Below are positions 9,389 through 16,434 of a DNA stretch of 37,726 nucleotides, piece after piece. Numbering within the stretch: position 1 is the first letter of the stretch; every line of letters starts with the position of its first letter. Origin of the DNA: Deinococcus humi (GTDB taxonomy: Bacteria; Deinococcota; Deinococci; Deinococcales; Deinococcaceae); contig NZ_JACHFL010000028.1 of NCBI RefSeq assembly GCF_014201875.1, positions 1 through 37,726 of the forward strand. The letters are read 5' to 3'. Position numbers and translations under genes: made by a program. Below the pieces are notes generated by a model. The model did no database searches. It was not told the DNA's origin and was given only the letters and a program-made list of their open reading frames with translations.

Positions 9389-10399
9389 ATGTCTGATCCC
9401 TTTGCTTTGGTCGTGCCGGAAGACAGAGCCTGCGAGGCATTTCGCACGACTAGGGACAACCCAGGAGCAGCGCCGGCCAAGGCGGAAATCTGCCGCATCT
9501 TTCAAACGTTTCACGATGCCGACGGCAACTTCCTCGAGCAGTTGCAGACCACGGCATTCGATGCCCGTATCTTCGAGCTTTACCTTCACGCCTATTTTCA
9601 AGAGGCTGGATTTAGGGTGCTACGCGAACATGACCGGCCGGACTTCATCGTGGAGCATCAGGGCCTGCAGGTCTGCATCGAGGCGACCACGGTCAATCCG
9701 AGCGGGGCACTCGATCAGCGGGCCGAAGGTCTCTCGCTGAAAGATAGGCAGGGTGGAGAACTCCCAATCCGGTTCGGAGGTCCGCTGTACAGCAAACTCA
9801 AGAAACGATACTGGGACCTGCCACACGTCAAGGGCCGCCCATTGGTACTGGCGGTTGAGGCATTTTTTAGCGAGGATGCTCTTCATTTCAGTGACTCTGC
9901 ACTCGTCAATTATCTGTTCGGCATCACCCAAACATTTCATTACACCCCAGACGGCCAACTCGTCGTTCAACAACACCCTGTCGAGTCCCATGAGGTTGGC
10001 GGCAAGGTGATTCCCTCAGGATTCTTCTCCCAACCAGATTCTGAGCACATCTCCGCAGTTATGTTCACCAATAGCGGTACACAGCCCAAGTTCAATCGGA
10101 TGGGATTTATCCGAGGGAATTACCCTAACATCAGCATGATTCGTGTTGGGAAGTACTATGACATAACGCCGAATGCCAGCGAACCGTTAGATCTGAAATT
10201 CGACGTGAAACAAGCGCCTTATCAAGAGACATATGGCAATGGTCTGAGCATTGCCTTGAATCCGAATGCGCGCGTTCCCCTCCCGCGTGACTTCTTTCCA
10301 GGGGCGGCGCAGCATTACATGGACCAAGGGACTCTGTATACCGATACCCCGGAATTTCATCCGTTTGTCTCCGTCACCATGGTTTTTGTCAAAGAGTAG
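9389..10399 (+). CDS. PD-(D/E)XK-like protein, putative nuclease (336 aa)
   Basis: The centre reads FELYLHAYFQEAGF (62-75), RPDFIV (83-88) and VCIEATT (95-101). A helix with Glu63, a PD at 84-85 and a strand ending in Glu98 is the arrangement of PD-(D/E)XK nucleases, but the expected Lys is Thr100, so catalysis may be altered or another residue may serve. The other two thirds show no motif I recognise. No signal peptide or membrane segment. The gene follows the helicase on the same strand, separated by the IS6 element; without it the gap would be about 100 bp. A defence role with the helicase is inference. A short hairpin at the stop codon may end the transcript. Confidence 0.7.
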   Translation: MSDPFALVVPEDRACEAFRTTRDNPGAAPAKAEICRIFQTFHDADGNFLEQLQTTAFDARIFELYLHAYFQEAGFRVLREHDRPDFIVEHQGLQVCIEATTVNPSGALDQRAEGLSLKDRQGGELPIRFGGPLYSKLKKRYWDLPHVKGRPLVLAVEAFFSEDALHFSDSALVNYLFGITQTFHYTPDGQLVVQQHPVESHEVGGKVIPSGFFSQPDSEHISAVMFTNSGTQPKFNRMGFIRGNYPNISMIRVGKYYDITPNASEPLDLKFDVKQAPYQETYGNGLSIALNPNARVPLPRDFFPGAAQHYMDQGTLYTDTPEFHPFVSVTMVFVKE

Positions 10400-10409
10400 A
10401 GCTCTTTTT
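10391..10409 (+). terminator. Possible intrinsic terminator at the nuclease-like gene stop
   Basis: AAAGAG (10391-10396) pairs with CTCTTT (10402-10407) around a 5-nt loop that contains the TAG stop, and the downstream arm runs into a T stretch. The stem is short, so this is tentative. Confidence 0.4.
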
Positions 10410-10582
10410 AGAAGATGAATTTGATCCGAGTCCCGATATCACCTTCTCCGCCCATTGCTTGAGCGCTTGCCTGATCTCCGGAGCTCACAAGCGGGCAACA
10501 GCTTTGAAAGGCTGAGGTACAACAGTCGACCTGACCCACAGCGCTGGACCTTGCCACGCTGACTGGTGGCAGATAGTCCCAG

Positions 10583-10667
10583 GGGTTCTGGCAATTTAAG
10601 CACGGTAGGCTGATCGTCCGTGACTGACCGTAAGCCTTACCGCCACCGGTTTCCACTGAGCATCATC
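10583..10667 (+). mobile_element. Left-end remnant of a second IS6 copy
   Basis: Starts with GGGTTCTGGCAATTTAA, the same tip as the element at 8558, and continues through a GTG-started N terminus (MTDRKPYRHRFPLSII) before similarity ends. In this copy the N-terminal frame is intact, which shows the single-base loss in the other copy. The rest of the element is gone. Confidence 0.75.
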
Positions 10668-10677
10668 CAGGCGGATT

Positions 10678-10944
10678 TTGGGCGGTCTGCTGACCTGCGA
10701 ATCCGATTACAGCCCGGCGTTCAGTCCGGCTGCACTCGCAGCGATTCAGGGCACGACAGGCGACGGGCTTCTCAATCTGGTCTACGTTGCGGAGAGTGGG
10801 GCCGTGCTGTGGGACGAATCGCAGATCACAGCGTTCTCGAAATATCCCATCGCGGCGTTTTATATGAGCCTGATTGACCTGTTGCAGAAGGCGGGCTCTG
10901 TGCCTGCAATCGATTACTTCGAGTATTTGAGGCACCTCAAGTAA
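10678..10944 (+). pseudogene. C-terminal gene fragment next to IS6 remnant (88 aa)
   Basis: The open frame begins inside or at the broken edge of the IS6 remnant and ends in a normal-looking C terminus (IDYFEYLRHLK). TTG at 10678 is the first possible start but has no ribosome binding site. The body (LNLVYVAESGAVLWDESQITAFSKYPIAAFYMSL) looks like a real globular protein, not a shadow frame. The most likely reading is the tail of a gene whose 5' part was removed by an IS6-mediated deletion. Family unknown. Confidence 0.5.
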
Positions 10945-11018
10945 TGGGATGAGCTGGGGAAGGAGGCATGGACCGCATCGATGCATGGCCAATTAGGAGA
11001 GCTGTTTTCAGTAAATTA

Positions 11019-11045
11019 GCTGTTTCATTCGCCTGATGAAACAGC
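11019..11045. promoter_or_regulatory. Perfect inverted repeat, likely AbiEi-type operator
   Basis: GCTGTTTCAT (11019-11028) and ATGAAACAGC (11036-11045) are exact inverse complements separated by 7 nt. The site overlaps the -35/spacer region of the promoter whose -10 is at 11047. A half-site-like GCTGTTTTCA lies further upstream at 11001-11010. AbiEi antitoxins are known to repress their own operon by binding inverted repeats, so this is the expected place for an autoregulatory operator. Confidence 0.65.
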
Positions 11046-11046
11046 C

Positions 11047-11052
11047 TATACT
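11047..11052 (+). promoter_or_regulatory. -10 box of the AbiE-like operon
   Basis: TATACT lies directly after the inverted repeat and 7 nt before the ATG at 11060. A weak -35 (TTTCAT, 11023-11028) is inside the left arm of the repeat, so a protein bound there would block RNA polymerase. Confidence 0.6.
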
Positions 11053-11059
11053 CTGAAAT

Positions 11060-12133
11060 ATGGAAAGAGGGGCAGCAATGGCAAGGCAGGGATTTCAGGC
11101 CGATGAGCGCCTGATCTCTGTCCTTTCCCGGTTCGCTGATTCCATCAGTGCCGACGAATCAGGGAACGACAGCGACGTCACCGCTCAGTTCCCTGGCCTT
11201 GGCCCGGTGAGGTTTCAAATCCATTTTCTCTCCGACGGCACGCCCGCCGCAGTCCAGCGTTGGTTCGCACGCCGGGCTGACCGGCTCCCCTCCTCCACCC
11301 ACCTGGTCCTGGCCGCGCCGTACCTCTCTGAGCGCGCTATGGACGAATGCGAAGCGGCTGGTGCCAGTGCTCTGGACTTGGCTGGCAACTATCGCCTAAC
11401 CTTTGGGCTTTACCACTTGGAGCGCCTCGGGCACGCTCCGCCCCCGCAGGCCAAACGCGAACGGGAAAACCTGTACGCCGGGAAAACCCTGCGGGTCGTG
11501 CGTGCCCTCCTGGCCGCGCCTCACCGGACCTGGCAGGTGCAGGAACTCGCCCGCACCTGTCAGGTCAGCCTGGGCACCGTCAGCAATGTCCGGCAAAAAC
11601 TGCTGGACCAGGGCTGGCTGGAGCTCGAGCCAGGCGGCGTCGTCGTCCGTGATCCTGAAGGCCTGCTCCGGGAATGGGCCGAGTGGACCAAGGCTGCCCC
11701 GCCAGCCGGATTCAGTGTCTACACCGTCCATAACAGCAGGCGGGTGATTGAACTCCTGACGGGGCAGACGCAGGTCCTGCTCGGGGCGGCCAGTGCCGCC
11801 GAGTGGATGGCGCCCTTTGTGACGCCCAAAGGTGTGGTCTTGTACGCTGCCCCAGATACCTGGCGCAGCGCAGCGAAACTGCTGGACGCAGAAGAGGTCG
11901 ACAAGGGTGGCAACCTGACCGTCCAGTTCGTGGAGGACGGTGTCTTCGTGGACCGCTTGGAAATCAAGGCCGGCCTCTGGACCGCCAGCCCCGCACAGAC
12001 CTTCGTCGATCTCTGGCGCCAGGGCAGCCGGGGCCGTGAAGGCGCCGAGAAACTCCTGCGGAACTACCTCCACCCGCTGTGGAACGGGCAAAAACTCTAC
12101 GCCTCATGGCCGCTGATCGAGGGGACACCGTGA
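11060..12133 (+). CDS. AbiEi-like type IV antitoxin / transcriptional repressor (357 aa)
   Basis: Likely antitoxin and autorepressor of a type IV toxin-antitoxin pair. The N-terminal half includes PYLSERAMDECEAAG and ALDLAGNYRL (about 95-120), a pattern seen in AbiEi-related proteins, followed by a winged helix-turn-helix at about 155-195 (TWQVQELARTCQVSLGTVS). A C-terminal domain of about 150 residues follows. ATG at 11060 fits a leaderless start 7 nt after the -10; ATG at 11078, with AGAGGGG 6 nt upstream, is a good alternative. The TGA stop overlaps the GTG start of the nucleotidyltransferase gene, so the two are translationally coupled. AbiEi proteins counteract their toxin without direct binding. 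Confidence 0.75.
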   Translation: MERGAAMARQGFQADERLISVLSRFADSISADESGNDSDVTAQFPGLGPVRFQIHFLSDGTPAAVQRWFARRADRLPSSTHLVLAAPYLSERAMDECEAAGASALDLAGNYRLTFGLYHLERLGHAPPPQAKRERENLYAGKTLRVVRALLAAPHRTWQVQELARTCQVSLGTVSNVRQKLLDQGWLELEPGGVVVRDPEGLLREWAEWTKAAPPAGFSVYTVHNSRRVIELLTGQTQVLLGAASAAEWMAPFVTPKGVVLYAAPDTWRSAAKLLDAEEVDKGGNLTVQFVEDGVFVDRLEIKAGLWTASPAQTFVDLWRQGSRGREGAEKLLRNYLHPLWNGQKLYASWPLIEGTP

Positions 12134-13023
12134 CGAAACCACAACATGCCAGCGGCTATGAGGAACGCTCAACGGAAGCGGTCCGCCGCGTCCTGATTGA
12201 TCTCGCTCACCTGCTTGGCGCCTACCGCGAACAGCTGGTCATCGTCGGCGGCCTGGTGCCTTCCCTGATCCTCACCGCGGCCGATGAACCTCACGTGGGC
12301 ACCATGGACATCGATCTCGCTCTGGACGCCGGCACCCTGAAAGAGGAGGACGCATACGCCGAAGTCATCCGGCTGCTGGAGCGCGGAGGCTTCTACCGCA
12401 ACGCAGAAGGCGAGCATCCGGATCTCCGAGCATTTCAGATGGCCACCGACGTCGACCTGGAGGATGGGGGTCCCGTCGTCAAAGTCGAAGTTGATCTGCT
12501 GATTCCGGATGGCGTCAAATTGGACAAGCATCGCCCGCCGCTGGTGAAGGGGCTACGCACCATGGCCATGAAGGGGATCGGGCTGGCCCTTCAGCATGCC
12601 TCGGACGTGACCATTAAGGGGCGGACCCGTCGGGGCCGACAAGATGAGGCGACCCTCCGCGTTGTGGAGTTAGAAGCGTTCCTGGTGCTCAAAGGGCTCG
12701 CCCTGCTGGGCCGACGAGAACCGAAGGACGCCTATGACGTGTACTACACCGTGCGCCACGCCCCTGAAGGTCCGGAAGCACTGGGACGGGCCTGCCAGGC
12801 GCTGCAGGATCACCCGGACGCTCGGCGCGCCTATGACGCGATTGCTCAAAAATTCGAGCATCTCGACAGCTATGGCCCAGGCGCGGTGCTGGACTTCCTG
12901 AGCCAGGAGGAGAGCAATGCTGATGCGCTGCAACTGGACGCCCACCGTCAGGTCCGGGCTTGGAGTTCAGGCCTCCGGGGGGCTCAGAACGGAAAAGGTG
13001 ACGTGGGAGCGCCGGACCCTTGA
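12130..13023 (+). CDS. AbiEii-like nucleotidyltransferase toxin (297 aa)
   Basis: The start is the GTG at 12130 in a GTGA overlap with the upstream stop, with GAGGGG 6-7 nt before it. The nucleotidyltransferase signature is clear: IVGGLVPSL (38-46), then HVGTMDIDLALD with Asp60 and Asp62 as metal ligands, a third acidic strand VVKVEVDLL, and the late motif REPKDAYDVYY typical of the AbiEii/MenT type. Known relatives block growth by transferring nucleotides, in some cases to tRNA acceptor ends, and can cause abortive infection. Active-site residues look intact. The last 15 residues are low complexity and may be a changed tail close to the MITE. Confidence 0.78.
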   Translation: MTKPQHASGYEERSTEAVRRVLIDLAHLLGAYREQLVIVGGLVPSLILTAADEPHVGTMDIDLALDAGTLKEEDAYAEVIRLLERGGFYRNAEGEHPDLRAFQMATDVDLEDGGPVVKVEVDLLIPDGVKLDKHRPPLVKGLRTMAMKGIGLALQHASDVTIKGRTRRGRQDEATLRVVELEAFLVLKGLALLGRREPKDAYDVYYTVRHAPEGPEALGRACQALQDHPDARRAYDAIAQKFEHLDSYGPGAVLDFLSQEESNADALQLDAHRQVRAWSSGLRGAQNGKGDVGAPDP

Positions 13024-13048
13024 CCCTTGCTTATCACTCTCTCTGCCT

Positions 13049-13161
13049 TATTGATAACGGCGTGGGTTCGCATCAAATCCGCCCTCGGCACTGTCACTGC
13101 TCTCCGCACCCATCGGCGTTGGAGAATGCCAAGCCAGTGCAGACCAACACCGTTCTCAATA
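13049..13161 (+). repeat. MITE copy L (113 bp), left border of the Pycsar island
   Basis: Begins TATTGATAACGGCGTGGGT and ends ...GTTCTCAATA; its own ends are imperfect inverted repeats (reversed end TATTGAGAACGGTGTTGGT). An inverted copy lies at 14926-15038 with four mismatches. The tips, with flanking TA, resemble the IS630 ends at 22302 and 37633, so this looks like a non-autonomous IS630-type miniature element. Confidence 0.8.
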
Positions 13162-13171
13162 GGGCTTAACT

Positions 13172-13333
13172 TGGCGAAGGCACGATTTTTGGCTACCTCG
13201 AATTAGAAGTGAAATTCTGCTGTCTGACACGCGTACCGTTATTCACGTCTTGGATGACGGTACTTACGCAAACCTCTCGTCATTGCACGGAAAGGGTGTC
13301 CGACTTCCAGCCGGGCACCCAGGGAACCGCTAA
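13172..13333 (+). pseudogene. C-terminal gene fragment with frameshift
   Basis: After the MITE the + strand reads LGEGTIFGYLELEV, then one frame over EILLSDTRTVIHVLDDGTYANL through to GHPGNR and a stop. Both halves look like real protein, joined by a frameshift near 13207-13212. No start codon precedes it. Probably a gene tail left behind at the island border; family unknown. Confidence 0.45.
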
Positions 13334-13379
13334 TCACAGACTTCAGGCCCTGGATGAGTGACGGTAGCTTATTTCAGCA

Positions 13380-13907
13380 CTAAGAATGTTTAGAGTTAAT
13401 AATATAACCAATTACAAGCGTCCCTCCACATAGAATCATGCCATAGAATGATAATCTTATTGCTATTCCAAATACAAAGTATTTCCATGCGCATATTCTA
13501 GAATTGATGACTGTTTGTTCTGCTACGTTAAAATCATATGCATTTGCAGGCGATGTACGCCCAATCATATTATTAAAGTTATCTAAATACTCTTGTGTAG
13601 AATATTTTGATATGACTCCATAAAATAGTAGATTCTCCCCTGGTATTATTCTCGAGAATCTACTTTTATTAATATTTTTTGTTCTAGGTAAAATGCCAAT
13701 TAAAGCGCAAAGAGTGGACACGAATACCAAAACTATAAAAAAAATTATCGCAAGATTAACATAATACTCAAGTTTACTTAATAGAATTAATTGACCTCCA
13801 GCCAGAAGAGCCGCACCGTTGACTGTTATGAGCACAGTTAGTTTAGCTTCGGCAAATTTAAGCCAGTCATTAACAGTATTTAGATTAGTATTTAGCTGAT
13901 CATTCAT
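13380..13907 (-). CDS. pycTM: Pycsar effector, PycTM-type membrane protein (175 aa)
   Basis: Transmembrane effector of a Pycsar anti-phage system, expected to be triggered by a cyclic pyrimidine nucleotide and then to damage the inner membrane. The N-terminal signature NDWLKFAEAKLTVLITVNGAALL (about 13-35) is typical of the PycTM (DUF5706-like) group. Hydrophobic segments lie at about 20-43, 49-73 and 142-166; the stretch between the second and third is soluble and should be the sensing part. The ATG overlaps the cyclase stop (ATGA), so the two are translated together. The gene is strongly AT-rich compared with neighbours, a sign of transfer. Confidence 0.82.
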   Translation of the reverse strand: MNDQLNTNLNTVNDWLKFAEAKLTVLITVNGAALLAGGQLILLSKLEYYVNLAIIFFIVLVFVSTLCALIGILPRTKNINKSRFSRIIPGENLLFYGVISKYSTQEYLDNFNNMIGRTSPANAYDFNVAEQTVINSRICAWKYFVFGIAIRLSFYGMILCGGTLVIGYIINSKHS

Positions 13908-14857
13908 AAATTTTGGGAGTTCGTAAACACAACATCTGCCTCATATAGATAATCATCATATTCAGGTATAGTCCTAGCATTTTTCGTGATCCATCCGTTC
14001 TTAATTGATTTATTGTCTGGACATTCTTTAGCTAAACCCCGATAAAAATCAGCGGTCATTAAAATAGGTTTATATGACCAGTACTTTTTATATTTAGTTT
14101 GGAAGAAATTGGCGTGACGAGGGTCTACACTAACAATTTTATTTGGATACTTATGTTCTAATTGGTCCAAAAACTTAGAAGCACTCATTTCTTGCCAAAT
14201 CCACTCTGATGTACTCGTCGGATTGTCAGCCGATGCTTTATGTACCCTGTGTTTTATTTTGGAGAAACTCTTGTTCGCGAGATCAGTCAGTCTGGAGGCA
14301 ACATTCGCTGGCCGCCCTAGCCAGACCAAACCTCTATAAAATTCTGTTTCAGCACCTCTGCGAATCGCACCAGTTTTAACTATTAACATTTCCCCAAAGT
14401 CTATACCTATACCACAGGAAAAATCGATTCCTGTAATATTCTTTGCAATAATGTGCTGAGATATTGAATTCATAAGTATGGCAGTGTTAAATGCATTTTT
14501 GAAGCAATCTTTACGGTCAAATACAACCATTATACGATCACCTATGATATTTCTTATATGGCCATTATAATACCTTGCTGCCGAAATCATATTTTTGACA
14601 AATGCAGAGTACATTTTAGCGAGACGATCTGCTTCGTTATCCACGCTTATCTTTGCGGAATTTCTAATATCAATATATAGCACACAACTCTTAAGTAATT
14701 TGCACTTCTTTATTCTTTCTGTAAGATTATCATAAGTAATAAATGGATCACTGAAAGAGGGCACGAATTGGGTATTGGTTATTTCAATTTCAAAATCATC
14801 TGACAGAACATTTCTAACATCTTCATCTATCTGTTTTAAAAAATCAACAAGAGACAT
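13904..14857 (-). CDS. pycC: Pycsar pyrimidine cyclase, PycC-type (317 aa)
   Basis: Class III nucleotide cyclase expected to make cCMP or cUMP on phage infection. The catalytic domain shows VLYIDIRNSAK with metal ligand Asp63, IIGDRIMVVF with Asp107, and WLGRPANVASRL with the transition-state pair Asn185 and Arg189, so it looks active. A C-terminal region of about 110 residues has no known motif. ATG at 14857 is chosen because TACATT lies 6 nt upstream; ATGs at 14872 and 14875 are alternatives. The frame stays open to 15154, but that part is the MITE. The base made (C or U) cannot be told by eye. It forms an operon with the PycTM gene and is AT-rich. Confidence 0.82.
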   Translation of the reverse strand: MSLVDFLKQIDEDVRNVLSDDFEIEITNTQFVPSFSDPFITYDNLTERIKKCKLLKSCVLYIDIRNSAKISVDNEADRLAKMYSAFVKNMISAARYYNGHIRNIIGDRIMVVFDRKDCFKNAFNTAILMNSISQHIIAKNITGIDFSCGIGIDFGEMLIVKTGAIRRGAETEFYRGLVWLGRPANVASRLTDLANKSFSKIKHRVHKASADNPTSTSEWIWQEMSASKFLDQLEHKYPNKIVSVDPRHANFFQTKYKKYWSYKPILMTADFYRGLAKECPDNKSIKNGWITKNARTIPEYDDYLYEADVVFTNSQNL

Positions 14858-14863
14858 ATCTAC

Positions 14864-14869
14864 AATGTA
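14864..14869 (-). promoter_or_regulatory. Possible -10 box of the Pycsar operon
   Basis: TACATT on the minus strand ends 6 nt before the ATG at 14857. The -35 is weak. The promoter would lie between the right MITE and the cyclase gene, so the cassette carries its own promoter. Confidence 0.4.
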
Positions 14870-14925
14870 CATCATCTTACATACAAATACAGTCTCAAGC
14901 AGCGCTGACTCCTTAGCGTAGGCTT

Positions 14926-15038
14926 TATTGAGAACTGTGTTGGTCTGCAATGGCCTGGCATTCTCCAACGCCGATGAGTGCGGAGAGCAGTGACAGTGCC
15001 GAGGGCGGATTTGATGCGAACCCACGCCGTTATCAATA
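14926..15038 (-). repeat. MITE copy R (113 bp), right border of the Pycsar island
   Basis: Inverted copy of the element at 13049-13161, with 109 of 113 positions identical by direct comparison. Together the copies give the island the form of a composite transposon, with MITE tips TATTGATAACGGCGT facing outward on both sides and TA at the outer edges. Confidence 0.8.
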
Positions 15039-15039
15039 G

Positions 15040-15165
15040 TACCCGGAGGAAGTGGGCGGCACGGATGTGTACGAGGCGGTGGTGCACCACCGCGTGCGGA
15101 CGCTGGAGGACTTCGAACGCTTTTTGATCCAACGTGCGGGTGGGCGGTCCTCACCGTTCAAGTGA
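15040..15165 (+). pseudogene. C-terminal gene fragment at the island edge (41 aa)
   Basis: Directly beyond the right MITE the + strand codes for VGGTDVYEAVVHHRVRTL and FERFLIQRAGG, ending at a normal stop (15163-15165). There is no start codon; the frame begins at a stop made by the MITE tip. The sequence is GC-rich, like the host genes and unlike the island, so it looks like the tail of a gene cut when the island or one MITE arrived. Family unknown. Confidence 0.45.
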
Positions 15166-15257
15166 TTGACCTCAAACCTAGGTGGACGTTGGACGAGGGG
15201 CTTGTCAGCAATGGTTTGTCAGTGGCGTGAGGAGCAAGAGCTTGAGGAGAGTCGCAA

Positions 15258-15884
15258 CTACCGCTGAAGCTCACGGATGAGGGCCTCTTGAATCCGTTGC
15301 GCCCACTCACGGAAGTCAGCCCCCAAAGCATGTTCAGGGCGCATGAACCACCGATCGAACTCAGCTGACTGCGCGGGAAAGCGTGTGTAATCCCAAGCGC
15401 TGTCACTCGAGTACACCACACCATGCGTGAGCGCCGCGAGTGCGGATGCCAGACAGCCGTACAGCACGTTCACCAGCGCTGGTTGACCCGCCGAGCGACG
15501 AAAGTACCACCAGCGTCCACCGATCCGGGCTGTTTCGAACAATGCCAAGTCGTCCATCTGGACCTGTGAGAACGGCAGACCGTGCGTGCTGAAGTCAAAG
15601 CCCTCGTCAACTTCCAGGCACTCGCAGTACGCGTCTGTCCCACCCTGCCCGTCTCCCACCGTGAACCACATGTACTGGTCCTCTGGCCATGCGAACGGTG
15701 CATCCAGGATGAGGCCTTTTTTCTGGTGGTTGCCCCTCGCCAAGAGCTTGACGTGGACTTGTGGGTGCTCATCAATGCCGATACTTGTCAGGTACGCCCA
15801 GAGCTTCGAAGCACCAAGGGCCAGGACCTCACGGGTAAATGGCACCTCCACAGATCCAGGGTAGACATCGAAGGTGGTGGACAC
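15258..15884 (-). CDS. Unassigned protein, immunity-like (208 aa)
   Basis: GTG start at 15884; no strong ribosome binding site. The protein is acidic, rich in aromatic residues (WWYFRRSAG; EDQYMWFTVGDGQGG) and has no membrane segment apart from a mildly hydrophobic helix NVLYGCLASALAALTHGV. Size and composition resemble immunity proteins for cytoplasmic toxins. I do not recognise a family. Confidence 0.65.
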   Translation of the reverse strand: MSTTFDVYPGSVEVPFTREVLALGASKLWAYLTSIGIDEHPQVHVKLLARGNHQKKGLILDAPFAWPEDQYMWFTVGDGQGGTDAYCECLEVDEGFDFSTHGLPFSQVQMDDLALFETARIGGRWWYFRRSAGQPALVNVLYGCLASALAALTHGVVYSSDSAWDYTRFPAQSAEFDRWFMRPEHALGADFREWAQRIQEALIRELQR

Positions 15885-15981
15885 GGTCTTACCATGTCAT
15901 GCGCCACCGCTCGTCGTGCCTGACAGACCAAGTTGACGCTCCACTAGTCCGCTGTCCAGTTCACTTTGGAGTCAAGCTCCT

Positions 15982-16404
15982 TCACCGAACGACGTGATAA
16001 AGCTGTCTGTCACTGAACACAAAGCGCTCCTGCATCAGGCTGTCAATCTTCAGGTCCATCACCTGTACGGGCGGGAGCCAGTAGTCCCAGGCGTTATACA
16101 GTTGCAGCTTCGCGCCCTCCTGGACTGCTTGTCGAAGGTACGAGGCGAGCAGTGAGAAGTCTCGACGACCCTTGGCAATGTCCTCCAGTTCATCTGGGTC
16201 AGGGTCATCCCAGTCGTACTCACACTCAAAGGGACAGCTGCAGCCGCTGTACGACCCTATAAAATACGCATTGGGCTCACTGAACCACTCAAGCACACTT
16301 TTCTCCCTGTCCTTGAGTTCAGTGACGTAAAACTCCAGCTCCTCTTCCCTCGCAGGAAGAAGTGGCAGCGGCCGACTTGAAGCCAAGAAGAGGAAGTTAC
16401 ACAC
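15982..16404 (-). CDS. Unassigned protein with Cys/acidic centre (140 aa)
   Basis: GTG start at 16404 with a GAGAGG-like box just upstream. The N terminus MCNFLFLASS is hydrophobic but too short and polar for a secretion signal. The centre holds SGCSCPFECEYDWDDPDPDE, with three Cys that could bind metal and an acidic stretch. The C terminus is beta-rich. The family appears self-contained and complete, but I cannot name it. It ends just before the IS630 element. Confidence 0.65.
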   Translation of the reverse strand: MCNFLFLASSRPLPLLPAREEELEFYVTELKDREKSVLEWFSEPNAYFIGSYSGCSCPFECEYDWDDPDPDELEDIAKGRRDFSLLASYLRQAVQEGAKLQLYNAWDYWLPPVQVMDLKIDSLMQERFVFSDRQLYHVVR

Positions 16405-16434
16405 CTCTCATCATAGCCAGCTATTGATCCGTGC

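Noticed and set aside
5509..10399. Calling the helicase and nuclease-like genes Hachiman (hamAB)
   Set aside because: The gene order is reversed and I could not see HamA features; left as a hypothesis.
13904..15154. Full 416-aa reading of the cyclase gene
   Set aside because: The first 90-100 residues are translated MITE and host sequence with low-complexity composition; the domain begins near 14857-14875.
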